64,000 bases of DNA from Halobaculum saliterrae (GCF_009831625.1 NZ_WUUS01000003.1:186001-250000); one strand, 5' to 3'; positions 33,600 through 42,390 are shown, counted from the first letter of the stretch. Translations and numbers: made by a program. Notes: generated by a model not told the origin, from the letters alone.

Positions 33600-34069
33600 G
33601 CGACGCGGGCACCTACACGCTGGTGTTCGCGGTTCCGGAGCCGATCGTCGTCGAGGTGGGCGCGCTCGACGTCCACAAGGTCCCGGCGGGCGGGTACGCC
33701 TACACAGGCAGCGCGCTCGGCTCCGGCGGGTTCTCGCGGATCGATCGCCACCGTCGGGTCGCCGCCGGCGAGCACGACGTCCGTCACTGGCACGTCGACT
33801 ACCTGGGCGGCCACCGAGACGTGTCGCTGTCGACCGTCGAGCGCCTCGGCGGCGGCCGCGACGAGGAGTGCCGCATCGCGCGGACGCTCGCGGCGGCGGC
33901 CGCCGACGGCGACCCGGTCGACGGATTCGGCGCCTCCGACTGCGACTGCACGTCCCACCTCGCGCGGTTCGACGGGGTCGCCGCCGCGGAGGCGGCGGTG
34001 TCGACGGCGTACGACGAGATCCGAGGGGACGACGGGGCTCGGGAGTCGTGCGAACCGAACGCGCGCTGA
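33596..34069 (+). CDS. DUF123 (GIY-YIG-like) nuclease-related protein
   Basis: A 157-residue member of the DUF123/COG1833 family, distantly related to GIY-YIG endonucleases and often fused to EndoIII in archaea. It shows TYTLVFAVPE, VPAGGYAYTGSALGSGGFSR (the GIY-YIG-like core), RHWHVDYL and a cysteine cluster, ASDCDCTSHL. The family is Cys/His-rich and may be a nuclease. The overlap with ogt suggests a DNA-repair role. Activity is unproven. Confidence 0.85.
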   Translation: MSDAGTYTLVFAVPEPIVVEVGALDVHKVPAGGYAYTGSALGSGGFSRIDRHRRVAAGEHDVRHWHVDYLGGHRDVSLSTVERLGGGRDEECRIARTLAAAAADGDPVDGFGASDCDCTSHLARFDGVAAAEAAVSTAYDEIRGDDGARESCEPNAR

Positions 34070-34105
34070 CGGAGCGCTTTTGGGCGCGGCCCCGAACCCG
34101 GCGGT

Positions 34106-35317
34106 ATGTTCCCGCCGCTCGCGTACCTGCAGTGGATCGAGGGGCGTCCGGCCGCCGCCGAGCACGACCTCGGCTCCAGCGATCTCCGGCGGCCGCCCGA
34201 CGGCGACCCCGACGACCCCGTACCGCCCCGACTCCGCGGGCGCTCCGCGCCGAGCGACGGCCGATCGCTGCGCGAGGACGTCGCCGACGAGTACGGCGTC
34301 GGCGAGGCCAACGTGCTGCTCACCGCCGGCGCGACCCACGGCGGCTTCCTCGCGTGCGCCGCGGCCGCGGCACTCGCCCGGGAGCACCACGACGATGCGC
34401 CCCGCGACGACGGCCAGACCCCCGCCGACGCCGTCGGGGGCAACGGACCACGGCCGTGTGCGCTGGTCGAGATGCCCGGCTACGAGCCGTTGGTCGAGAC
34501 GCCGCGCGGCGTCGGCACCCGAGTCGCGCGCTTCCGCCGGCCCGGTCCCGAACACGGCCTCGACCCCGAACGTGTCGCGACGGCCGCTCGCGACCTCGCG
34601 GGACCGCTCGCACACGTCACGGTGACGAATCGGCACAACCCGACGGGCGCCCTGGTCGACCGCGCGACCCTCGCGGCGACGGCCGAGGTCGCGGCCGACC
34701 ACGGCGGTTACCTGCTCGTCGACGAGGTGTACGCGCCGTACACGGGCGGGACTGGCGGCAACGATGCGATCGTTGGCGGCGACGTACGCGGCAGTGACGA
34801 CGCCCCCGGCGACGCCTTCGGCGGGCCGACGGGCGCCGGGTTGCCGGCGACAGTCACCGTCGGGTCGCTCACGAAGTTCCACGGACTGGGCGGGCTCCGC
34901 GTCGGCTGGATAACCGGCCCCGAGGCGTTCATCGAGCGCGCGCGGCTGGTGGAGCACCACGTTCCCGCGCTCGCCGCGCCGAGCGTCGCGCTCGCGCGGC
35001 GCCTGTTCGCCGACCTCGACGACCTCGTCGCCGACGCCCGCGACCACTGCCGCCGGAACCACGAGCTGCTCGCCGGGTTCCTCGCGGACCGCGACGACCT
35101 CGGCGGGTCCGTCGAGCCCGGGTCGCCCTTCGCGTATCTGGAACACGAACGCGCCGACGGCGACGCGGTGAGCGAGGCCGCGTGGGACGCCGGCGTCCTC
35201 GTCGTCCCCGGCCGGTTCTTCGGGATGCGCGAGGGGGTCCGCGTCTCGCTGGGCCGGGCGCCCGACGACTGCGAGGCGGCGCTCGAGGCGTTCGGACGGG
35301 TGCTCGACGGGTTGTAG
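34106..35317 (+). CDS. PLP-dependent aminotransferase, class I/II
   Basis: A 403-aa fold-type I enzyme. The cofactor lysine is Lys257 in SLTKFHGLGGLRVGW. Phosphate-binding GATHGG, the NRHNPTG motif (Asn that contacts PLP) and VDEVYAPY (Asp) are all present. Its C-terminal domain ends with FGMREGVRVSLGRAP. Loop insertions rich in Asp and Gly (~95-115 and ~225-245) are unlike bacterial homologues. The substrate is unknown; the set of 60-130-residue loop changes does not fit AspC or HisC closely. It follows the DUF123 gene by 36 bp. Confidence 0.87.
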   Translation: MFPPLAYLQWIEGRPAAAEHDLGSSDLRRPPDGDPDDPVPPRLRGRSAPSDGRSLREDVADEYGVGEANVLLTAGATHGGFLACAAAAALAREHHDDAPRDDGQTPADAVGGNGPRPCALVEMPGYEPLVETPRGVGTRVARFRRPGPEHGLDPERVATAARDLAGPLAHVTVTNRHNPTGALVDRATLAATAEVAADHGGYLLVDEVYAPYTGGTGGNDAIVGGDVRGSDDAPGDAFGGPTGAGLPATVTVGSLTKFHGLGGLRVGWITGPEAFIERARLVEHHVPALAAPSVALARRLFADLDDLVADARDHCRRNHELLAGFLADRDDLGGSVEPGSPFAYLEHERADGDAVSEAAWDAGVLVVPGRFFGMREGVRVSLGRAPDDCEAALEAFGRVLDGL

Positions 35318-35371
35318 CCCGCGACGACGACCGGTGTGAGGGTCGGCTCCTCGGCTTCCCTTCCGCATCGT

Positions 35372-35392
35372 CATGCGAACGTCTGACGCATG
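35372..35392 (+). promoter_or_regulatory. Inverted repeat beside the TATA of the HalOD1 gene
   Basis: CATGCG (35372-35377) and CGCATG (35387-35392) are 6-bp arms with a 9-nt spacer just upstream of TTTTTGTAC, a TATA-like element. A second palindrome, GGTGGAC-a-GTCCACC (35455-35469), lies in the predicted ~85-nt leader. Both could be regulatory for the single-domain HalOD1 gene. Confidence 0.4.
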
Positions 35393-35511
35393 TTTTTGTA
35401 CACACAAGTCAACGAATTGTCTCAACGGGATCGTCCGGGGCGGATCCGGGGCACGGTGGACAGTCCACCCGCCACGCATCCCTCGCAGGCGATCCCGACC
35501 ACGACCCCACA

Positions 35512-35841
35512 ATGAGACGGACACCACTGCTCGAGGACGCGCGAACCGATGCCACCGGGGCGACCGACCCGACGCCCGCCGACGAACCCTCTGCCGACGC
35601 GATCGTGGACGACTCCCCCATCTCGGCGGTCGTCGGTGCAGTCGCGGCGGTGGACGACGTCGACCCGCTGAAACTGAACGCGACCCTTCAGCGGGCTGTC
35701 GACGCCGACGCGCTCGCGTCGCTCGCGCGCCACGACGGGACCGACTGGCGGCTGGAGTTCCCCGTCGGCGACCACGAGGTCGCAGTCGAGGGCGACGGCA
35801 CGGTCGTCGTCGACGGCCGCGTCTTCCCGAACCGATTCTGA
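35512..35841 (+). CDS. HalOD1 output-domain protein
   Basis: A 109-aa protein made of one HalOD1 domain (haloarchaeal output domain 1), found alone or at the end of haloarchaeal signalling proteins. It shows SPISAVVGAVAAVDDVDPLK and LNATLQRAVDADALASL, then the beta strands WRLEFPVGDHEVAVEGDG and VDGRVF. An acidic N-terminal leader (~30 aa) precedes it. No catalytic residues are expected. It probably acts as a binding or output module. It has a leader with two palindromes. Confidence 0.83.
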   Translation: MRRTPLLEDARTDATGATDPTPADEPSADAIVDDSPISAVVGAVAAVDDVDPLKLNATLQRAVDADALASLARHDGTDWRLEFPVGDHEVAVEGDGTVVVDGRVFPNRF

Positions 35842-35899
35842 GCGAGTCGCGGTGTCCCGTCGACGCCGTGAGCCGCCGTACTCCGTGGGGGATCCCCTC

Positions 35900-36100
35900 T
35901 CACTCCGCCGTTTCCTCGTCGTCGCCGCGGTATTCGCGCCCGAACGAGTAACCCGCGACCATCGCGAGCACCGCGAACAGCCCGAGGAGGAACCCCACGG
36001 CGCGGTCCGCGAACGGGACGCCGTCGAGCGCCCCCGTGACGTACAGCGCGGCGAGGACGGTGAGAAAGCCGAACAGCGGGAGGGCGATGCGTCGGTTCAT
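35900..36100 (-). CDS. Small membrane protein with two TM helices (66 aa)
   Basis: Reads MNRRIALPLFGFLTVLAALY, a first membrane segment, then a short loop and a second segment, AVGFLLGLFAVLAMVAGYSF, with a charged tail GREYRGDDEETAE. The positive-inside rule puts both ends inside. No family is recognised. It is downstream of the HalOD1 gene on the opposite strand and 76 bp from the end of the FAD/FeS gene. Confidence 0.65.
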   Translation of the reverse strand: MNRRIALPLFGFLTVLAALYVTGALDGVPFADRAVGFLLGLFAVLAMVAGYSFGREYRGDDEETAE

Positions 36101-36176
36101 ACCGTCGGCTTGGGTCGACCCCTGATAACGGTATCGCGGCGACGGCCCGACTCGGGCGCGTCACCCCGGCCGGGAC

Positions 36177-39100
36177 TCAGCGGAGCGCCTCGGCCACCTT
36201 CTCGACGGGGTGCGGCGGATCGCCGTCGGCGCCGTCGCGCTCCGCGAGTTGCGTCCGGCACGAGGCGCCCGGCGCGGTGACCGTCTCGCCGGGGCTGTCG
36301 TCGACCTGGTCGAACAGGATCGACGCGATCGATTCGCTCATCGAGTGGTGTTCCGCCTCGTAGCCGAAGCTGCCGGCCATCCCGCAACACGTGGAGTCCA
36401 GCGGGTCGACCTCGTAGCCGGCGCGACGGAGCACGCCGACCGCGTGGTGGTCCTTCTTCGTCGCCTTCTGATGGCAGTGCCCGTGGTACGTGAGCGACCC
36501 GGAGCCGTCGAGCTCCATCCCCTCGTCGAGACGGAAGGCGTCGACGTACTCCAGCACGCCGTAGCTGTTGGCGGCGACCGTCTCGGCGGCCGCCGAGTCG
36601 TGGAGGTCGAGCAGATCCGACTGGAGCATCACCGCCTCGCTTGGTTCGACGACGACCACGTCGCGCCCGTCCGCGATGCGGGGCGCGAGGTCCTCGACCG
36701 CCGCGGCGGTTCGCTCTCGGGCCGCGTCGAGGAAGCCCATGCTGTGTGCCGGCCGGCCGGTGTCCTCCACGTCCGCGAGTTCGACGCGCACGCCCGCCGC
36801 CTCCAACATCCGGACCGCCGCCTTCCCGGCGTCGGGGTGGTTGTAGTTGGTGTACGTGTCGGGAACGAGCACGGCGACGCGCTCTGCCTCGGCCTCGGCG
36901 ACCGCGGGACCGCCGCGGTCGTCGTACCACTCGCGCAGCGTCGTCCGATGGAACCGTGGGAGGTCGCGCTCGGCGGCGATGCCGAGCAGTTTCTCCCCGA
37001 GGAACCCCGAACCGGGGAGCCTCGTCGCCCAGTTCGACACGGGCGCGAGCGCCGAGCCGACCCGCGAGACGAGGTTGACGTTCGCGAACAGCCGGTCGCG
37101 GAGGCTCGCTCCCTCGCGCTCGTGACGCTCGTGCACGACCTCCGCCTTCAGCTTCGCCATGTCGACGCCGCTGGGGCAGTTCCGCTTGCAGCCCTTGCAG
37201 CCGACGCACAGGTCCATCACCTCGCTCGTGAACTCCTCGGAGAACGGGTCCGCGGGCAGGTCGCCCGACATCGCCCCCCTGAGGAGGTTCGCCCGGCCGC
37301 GAGTGCTCTGGATCTCCTCGTCGGCCGCGCGGAAGGTGGGACACATCACGCCGCCGGTCGTCGACTGCTCGCCGCGACAGCCGCCGCAGCCGTGACACAG
37401 CTCCGCCATCCCCTGGAAGCCGTTCTCGTTGTCCCAGTTCAATTCCGGCTCGAAGCCGGCGTCGAAGGCGTACTCCGGGTCGAACCGGAGGTGCTCGGTG
37501 AGGCTGTGGTCGCCGCAGACGTTTCCGGGGTTCAACAGCCAGTCGGGGTCGAACGCGGTCTTGAGGTCCCGGAAGGTCGACCAGAGGTCGTCGCCGTACA
37601 GCTTCCGGTTCCACTGAGTTCTGGCGCGGCCGTCCCCGTGCTCCCCGGAGACGCTGCCGCCGTACTTCACGACGAGATCCGAGGCGCCGTCGGCGATGCG
37701 CTCGAACTGGTCGAGGCCGTCGACGGTCTTCGTGTCGACGAGCGGTCGGATGTGGAGCACCCCGGGACCGGCGTGGGCGTAGAAGGACGCGAACGTCCCG
37801 ACCTCCTCCAGCAGCGCCTGGAAGTCGGCGGCGTACTCCGCGAGGTGCTCCGGCGGCACCGCGCAGTCCTCGATGAACGAGATGTGCTTGGCGTCGGAGG
37901 TCCGGCTGAGGAGGATCGGCATCCCCGCCTTGCGCATCTTCCAGAACGTCGCGCGCCGCTCGGGGTCGTGCGCCTCCAGCGCGTGCGTGGCGAACACCTC
38001 GTCGCCCGCGTCGACGCCGTCGGCAGTTGCGGCGACTTCGGTGTCGCTTCCGGGACAGCGATCGGCGACCAGATCGGCGACCTTCTGTCGCCCCTCTTCG
38101 TCGCTCTCGGCGTAGAACTCCACGAGCAGCGTCGAGTCGGTACCCTCGGGCAACAGCCCGACCACGTCGCCGAACTCCGCCGTCTCGCGGGCGAGGTCGA
38201 GGAAGGTGTCGTCCATCACCTCGACGGCGGCGGGGTCGTGTTCGAGGATCCGGGCCACGTCCGCCATCGCGTCGAGCAGCGAGTCGTAGGTGAGCATCGC
38301 GACCGCCTTCGTCTCGGGCACGTCGACCAGCGAGACGGTCGCCTCGGTGACGATCCCGAGCGTCCCCTCGCTCCCACACATGAGCCGCGCGAGGTTCACC
38401 GTCCCCGCCTCGCCGGTGCCGCCGCCGGCCTCCGGCGCGTCGCCGGCCCACTCGCCCCGCGCCTCCTCGACGAGCACGTCGAGGTTGTACCCGGAGACGT
38501 TGCGCTTCATGTCCGGGTAGCGCGCGGTCACCTCGTCGCCCTCCTCGTCGATGACCCGGACGAGTTCCGCGTAGATCCGTTCGAGCAGTTCCCCCTCGGG
38601 GTCGGCCTCCTCGCGCATCGTCGCCACCTCGACCTCGCCGAACGTCTCGACGGACCCGTCCGCGAGGACGACCTCGCAGGACTCGACGTACGCGTCGGCC
38701 TTGCCGTACTTCAGCGAGTGCGACCCGGTGGAGTTGTTGCCGATCGCCCCGCCGATCGCGGACTTGTCGCGCCACGCCGGGTCCGGCGCGAACTTCAGAC
38801 CGTGGGGGCCCGCGGCCTCGTTGAGCTCCTCGACGATGCAGCCGGCGTCGACGGTCGCCTCGCGCGCGCCGGGGTCGAGGTCGCGGATCCCGTCCATGTA
38901 CCGCGTGAAGTCGAGGACGACCGCCTCGTTCACTGTCTGCCCCGCCAGCGACGTGCCGCCCCCGCGCGGGAGCACGGGGATCTCCCGCTCCGCGCAGTAC
39001 TCCATCACCGCGGCGACGTCGTCGGTGGAGCGCGGAAGGACCACGCCGATGGGCGTCTGTTGATACGCCGACGCGTCGGTCGCGTACAGCTGTCGGGAGT

Positions 39101-39245
39101 AGGTGTCGAAGCGAACGTCGCCCTCGACGAGGCCCTCCAGGTCGGCGACGAGCCCGGGTCGGGCCACGTCCTCGGAGGCGTAGTCGTAGTCCGCGTCGCT
39201 CAGGTCCGGCCCGCCGTCGGGCGGGGACGGGAGATCGGAAGACAT
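36177..39245 (-). CDS. FAD-linked oxidase/Fe-S protein, GlcD-GlcF (D-lactate/glycolate dehydrogenase) fusion
   Basis: A 1022-aa membrane-associated dehydrogenase for D-lactate or glycolate. Residues ~60-530 form the GlcD part: PCMH FAD domain with LPRGGGTSLAGQ and AIGNNSTGSHSLKYG, then the FAD-oxidase C domain ending YGGSVSGEHGDGRART. From ~630 the Fe-S part begins: CHGCGGC with a later C and P, and CVGCKGCKRNCPSGVDM, giving two 4Fe-4S clusters. Two CCG domains end the protein (HGHCHQKATKK; CCGMAGSFGYE). The ATG is ~30 bp from a TATA box. It is divergent from lutC-lutB. Confidence 0.9.
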   Translation of the reverse strand: MSSDLPSPPDGGPDLSDADYDYASEDVARPGLVADLEGLVEGDVRFDTYSRQLYATDASAYQQTPIGVVLPRSTDDVAAVMEYCAEREIPVLPRGGGTSLAGQTVNEAVVLDFTRYMDGIRDLDPGAREATVDAGCIVEELNEAAGPHGLKFAPDPAWRDKSAIGGAIGNNSTGSHSLKYGKADAYVESCEVVLADGSVETFGEVEVATMREEADPEGELLERIYAELVRVIDEEGDEVTARYPDMKRNVSGYNLDVLVEEARGEWAGDAPEAGGGTGEAGTVNLARLMCGSEGTLGIVTEATVSLVDVPETKAVAMLTYDSLLDAMADVARILEHDPAAVEVMDDTFLDLARETAEFGDVVGLLPEGTDSTLLVEFYAESDEEGRQKVADLVADRCPGSDTEVAATADGVDAGDEVFATHALEAHDPERRATFWKMRKAGMPILLSRTSDAKHISFIEDCAVPPEHLAEYAADFQALLEEVGTFASFYAHAGPGVLHIRPLVDTKTVDGLDQFERIADGASDLVVKYGGSVSGEHGDGRARTQWNRKLYGDDLWSTFRDLKTAFDPDWLLNPGNVCGDHSLTEHLRFDPEYAFDAGFEPELNWDNENGFQGMAELCHGCGGCRGEQSTTGGVMCPTFRAADEEIQSTRGRANLLRGAMSGDLPADPFSEEFTSEVMDLCVGCKGCKRNCPSGVDMAKLKAEVVHERHEREGASLRDRLFANVNLVSRVGSALAPVSNWATRLPGSGFLGEKLLGIAAERDLPRFHRTTLREWYDDRGGPAVAEAEAERVAVLVPDTYTNYNHPDAGKAAVRMLEAAGVRVELADVEDTGRPAHSMGFLDAARERTAAAVEDLAPRIADGRDVVVVEPSEAVMLQSDLLDLHDSAAAETVAANSYGVLEYVDAFRLDEGMELDGSGSLTYHGHCHQKATKKDHHAVGVLRRAGYEVDPLDSTCCGMAGSFGYEAEHHSMSESIASILFDQVDDSPGETVTAPGASCRTQLAERDGADGDPPHPVEKVAEALR

Positions 39246-39272
39246 CGGATGGACGAAGGTGTGCGTGGGAGT

Positions 39273-39280
39273 CACATAAG
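39273..39280 (-). promoter_or_regulatory. TATA box of the GlcD-GlcF gene
   Basis: The minus-strand CTTATGTG lies 28-35 bp before the ATG at 39245, with no Shine-Dalgarno in between, so the transcript is probably leaderless. The operator-like direct repeats begin ~55 bp further upstream. Confidence 0.55.
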
Positions 39281-39334
39281 CCCGCGGGGAAGCGATCGGC
39301 GCGCGGCGCGGTGGTCGCGGCGGCGACCGTCCGT

Positions 39335-39364
39335 CCGCGGACAGTTCGACCGCGGACAGTTCGA
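39335..39364. repeat. Tandem 15-bp direct repeat between divergent oxidase and lut genes
   Basis: CCGCGGACAGTTCGA occurs twice head to tail (39335-39349 and 39350-39364), with no base between copies. It lies midway in the 180-bp divergent region, about 55 bp from the oxidase TATA box and 62 bp before lutC. Two identical, abutting sites fit a transcription factor controlling both directions. Confidence 0.6.
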
Positions 39365-39425
39365 TCTCGCTCGCTCGGTCCGTGCCAACGCAACACACAA
39401 GCACCGGCGTTCACAACGCCCTGCT

Positions 39426-39992
39426 ATGACCGCAGACACACTCTCGACGTTCGTCGACGCCGTCGAGCGCCACCACGCGAGCGTCCACCGCGTCGCGCCC
39501 GACGAGGCCACGTCGACGATCGCAGATCTCGTCGACGCGCCCGCCGTGGGCGTTCCGCTCCCGGACGCGTGGGGGATCGACCTCCCCGACACGGTCGGCA
39601 CGGACCCGACTCCGGCCGATCTCGACGCGGCGGCGACGGGCGTCACGGCGGGATCGCTCGCCGTCGCCGACTACGGGACCGTCGTGCTGGAGTCGGACGC
39701 CGCGGGAAGCGAGGCGGTCTCGCTGTTCCCCGAGCGCCACGTCGTGGTGGTGCGTACCGAGGACGTGGTGCCCGGGATGCGCGAGGCGATCGGCCGGCTG
39801 GGGGACCGCCTGCGCGACGGTGCGAGCGCGGTGCTCGCGACCGGCCCCTCCGCGACCGCCGACATGGGCGAACTGGTGATCGGCGCGCACGGCCCGCGCG
39901 AGGTGGACGTCGTTCTGGTGGAGTCGGCGGGGGGTGGCGAGTCCGTCGCCGGCGACGGCGACCCCGCGACGGGGGGTGCGACCGATGAGTAA
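39426..39992 (+). CDS. lutC: LUD-domain protein LutC-like
   Basis: A 188-aa LUD (lactate utilisation) domain protein. It contains GVTAGSLAVADYGTVVLESD, a LutC-type NagB/RpiA fold strand set, then VSLFPERHVVVVRTEDVVPG and GPSATADMGELVIGAHGPRE near the end, the conserved SxTADIE-like motif. LutC is the small third subunit of the LutABC L-lactate oxidation complex of Bacillus. It overlaps the LutB-like gene by 8 bp. Its substrate is taken from the family. Confidence 0.87.
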   Translation: MTADTLSTFVDAVERHHASVHRVAPDEATSTIADLVDAPAVGVPLPDAWGIDLPDTVGTDPTPADLDAAATGVTAGSLAVADYGTVVLESDAAGSEAVSLFPERHVVVVRTEDVVPGMREAIGRLGDRLRDGASAVLATGPSATADMGELVIGAHGPREVDVVLVESAGGGESVAGDGDPATGGATDE

Positions 39993-42225
39993 GTCCGACT
40001 CCCGCGCCGAGACGGCCGCACGGATCCGCCACCTGCTCGACACCGAGGGCGACGCCGTCGCCGAGAACACCCGCGGGTTCAACCGCGGGCGGTACGAGTC
40101 GACCGGGGAGCTCGGGGACTACGAGTCGCTGAAGTCGGAGGCCCGGGCGATCAAGGAGGACGCCATCGAGCGGCTCCCCGAGCTGATCGACGACCTCCGC
40201 GAGTCGGTAGAGGCGCGCGGCGGTCACCTGTACGTCGCCGACGACGCCGCGGACGCCAACGAGTACGTCCGGGAGGTGGTCGACGGCGGCAACGTCGTCA
40301 AGAGCAAGTCGATGACGACCGAGGAGCTGGACCTGAACGAGGCGCTGGAGGCCGACGGCGCCCGCGTCACCGAGACGGACCTCGGGGAGTGGGTGATCCA
40401 GTTGGCGGAGGAGGACCCGAGCCACATCATCGGCCCCGCGATCCACAAGTCCCGCGAGGGGATCGCGGAGCTGTTCAACGAGCGGTTCGACCCCGAGGAA
40501 CCGCTCGAGACGGCCGAGGAGCTCACCGCGTTCGCCCGCGAGAAACTGCTCGAAGACGTTCGCGAGGCGGACGTGGGCGTCACGGGCGCGAACTTCCTGA
40601 CCGCCGACTCCGGGACGATGGCGCTCGTGACCAGCGAGGGCAACGCCCGCAAAACCGCGGTCGTCCCCGACACCCACGTCGCCGTCTCCGGCGTGGAGAA
40701 GGTGATCCCGACGATCGAGGACCTCGCGCCGTTCGTCGAGCTGATCGCCCGATCCGGGACGGGGCAGGACATCACCTCGTACGTGTCGCTGTTCACGCCG
40801 CCGGTGGCGTCGCCGCCGGTCGACTTCTCGGATCCGGACTCCGCGGTGGCCGATCCCGGAAGGGTCGCCGGCGACGGCGCGACCGAGCCCCACCCGGACC
40901 GGGAGTTCCACCTCGTGCTCGTCGACAACGGCCGGCTCGACATGCGCGAGGACGACGACCTCCGCGAGACGCTGTACTGCATCCGCTGTGGCGCGTGTTC
41001 GAACTCCTGCGGCAACTTCCAGTCCGTCGGCGGCCACGCCTTCGGCGGGGAGACGTACTCCGGCGGCATCGCGACCGGCTGGGAGGCCGGCATCGAGGGA
41101 CTCGACACGGCCGCCGAGTTCAACGACCTCTGCACGGGCTGTTCGCGCTGTGTTCCGGCATGTCCCGTGGAGATCGACATCCCGTGGATCAACACCGTCG
41201 TCCGCGACCGCATCAACCGCTCCGGCGACCCGGGAGACCTCGACTTCCTCGTCGACGGGTTGACGCCCGACGAGGAGCCCGCGGGACTCGACCCCACGAA
41301 GCGCCTGTTCGGGAACTTCGAGACGCTGGCGAGGCTGGGGAGCGCGACGGCGCCGCTGTCGAACTGGGGGGCGGGCCTCGGCCCGGTCCGCGCGGCGATG
41401 GATCGCTGGCTCGGGATCGCCCCCGAGCGCGACCTGCCGACGTTCGAGCGCGAGACGCTCGTCGACTGGTTCGCGGCGCGGGGCGGCCCCCGCGTGAGCG
41501 AGTCGATGGCGCGCCGGGAGGCCGTCGTCTACCCCGACGTGTACACGAACCACGTCGCCGTCGACCGCGGGAGGGCCGCCGTCAGAACGCTCGAAGCGCT
41601 CGGCGTTCGGGTACGCGTTCCCGAGTCCGCGGCGGCCGCGAGCGGGCGCGCGCCGCTGTCGCAGGGGATGGTCGAGACGGCCCGCGAGAAGGCCGAGCGC
41701 TGTCGCGACGCGCTCCTGCCGGAGATCGACGCCGGCCGCGACGTGGTCGTGATCGAACCAAGCGACCTGGCGGCGTTCGAGCGCGAGTACGAGCGCCTCC
41801 TCCCCGCTGACGACGCCGAACGGGTCGCCGACGGGTGCTACGAGGTGCTGGAGTACGTGTTCGGCCTGCTGGAGAACGGCGCGGACCCCGGGGGGCTGGC
41901 GGCGGGCGACGGCGAGCCCGTGGCGTACCACGCTCACTGCCAGCAGCGGACGCTGGATCTGGAGGCACACACGGTCGCCGTGCTGGAGCGGCTCGGCTAC
42001 GAGGTGACGACCTCAGAGACGGAGTGTTGCGGCATGGCGGGGAGCTTCGGCTACAAGTCCCAGTACTACGAGCTGTCGATGGACGTGGGCGAGCCGCTCG
42101 TCGAGCAGTTCGGCGACGCCGACCGCGTGCTCGCCTCCGGCACCTCCTGCGGCGAACAACTGGACGCCCTGCTCGGGTCGCCCGCCGAGCACCCGATCGA
42201 GGCGATCGCGCCCGCCGACGGGTAG
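39985..42225 (+). CDS. lutB: LutB-LutA fusion: LUD domain, two 4Fe-4S clusters and CCG domain
   Basis: A 746-residue protein. Residues ~20-310 form the LUD domain, with VKSKSMTTEELDLNEAL, GANFLTADSGTMALVTSEGN and DLAPFVELIARSGTGQDI. Residues ~330-410 have two ferredoxin-type motifs, CIRCGACSNSC and CTGCSRCVPACPVEID. After ~420 the sequence resembles a LutA/GlcF CCG unit, with HAHCQQRTL and ECCGMAGSFGYKSQYY. In Bacillus LutA and LutB are separate proteins; here one chain carries both. The overlap with lutC and the divergent GlcD-GlcF gene place it in lactate or glycolate oxidation. Confidence 0.88.
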   Translation: MSKSDSRAETAARIRHLLDTEGDAVAENTRGFNRGRYESTGELGDYESLKSEARAIKEDAIERLPELIDDLRESVEARGGHLYVADDAADANEYVREVVDGGNVVKSKSMTTEELDLNEALEADGARVTETDLGEWVIQLAEEDPSHIIGPAIHKSREGIAELFNERFDPEEPLETAEELTAFAREKLLEDVREADVGVTGANFLTADSGTMALVTSEGNARKTAVVPDTHVAVSGVEKVIPTIEDLAPFVELIARSGTGQDITSYVSLFTPPVASPPVDFSDPDSAVADPGRVAGDGATEPHPDREFHLVLVDNGRLDMREDDDLRETLYCIRCGACSNSCGNFQSVGGHAFGGETYSGGIATGWEAGIEGLDTAAEFNDLCTGCSRCVPACPVEIDIPWINTVVRDRINRSGDPGDLDFLVDGLTPDEEPAGLDPTKRLFGNFETLARLGSATAPLSNWGAGLGPVRAAMDRWLGIAPERDLPTFERETLVDWFAARGGPRVSESMARREAVVYPDVYTNHVAVDRGRAAVRTLEALGVRVRVPESAAAASGRAPLSQGMVETAREKAERCRDALLPEIDAGRDVVVIEPSDLAAFEREYERLLPADDAERVADGCYEVLEYVFGLLENGADPGGLAAGDGEPVAYHAHCQQRTLDLEAHTVAVLERLGYEVTTSETECCGMAGSFGYKSQYYELSMDVGEPLVEQFGDADRVLASGTSCGEQLDALLGSPAEHPIEAIAPADG

Positions 42226-42266
42226 TCGTCGGACCGGGTCGGGCCGGTATCGCGGGCGACGTCCGT

Positions 42267-42339
42267 CCCACCGTCCATGGGGGCCAGTTCTCGCCATCCA
42301 CGGGGCCTCAGCCCCACCGTCCACCGGGCGTGAGTTCTC
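42267..42339 (+). repeat. Imperfect direct repeat upstream of the PRC-barrel gene
   Basis: CCCACCGTCCA-N-GGG-type units ending in AGTTCTC occur at 42267-42292 and 42313-42339, with a related GCCATCCACGGGGCC between them. They lie 50-130 bp before the TATA box at 42391-42400. They may be upstream regulatory sites or only GC-rich slippage. No frame here codes. Confidence 0.35.
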
Positions 42340-42390
42340 TCCCGTCGGAGGCGTCCGCCCTGTGTCTGACGTGTGTAACCCCGCGAGGAA

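Noticed and set aside
36210-39992. Plus-strand open frame of ~1260 codons
   Set aside because: It is antisense to the GlcD-GlcF gene, whose domains are unmistakable. The translation is rich in Arg/Val/His and has no domain, as expected from a GC-rich shadow frame; only its last part, from 39426, is a real gene (lutC).
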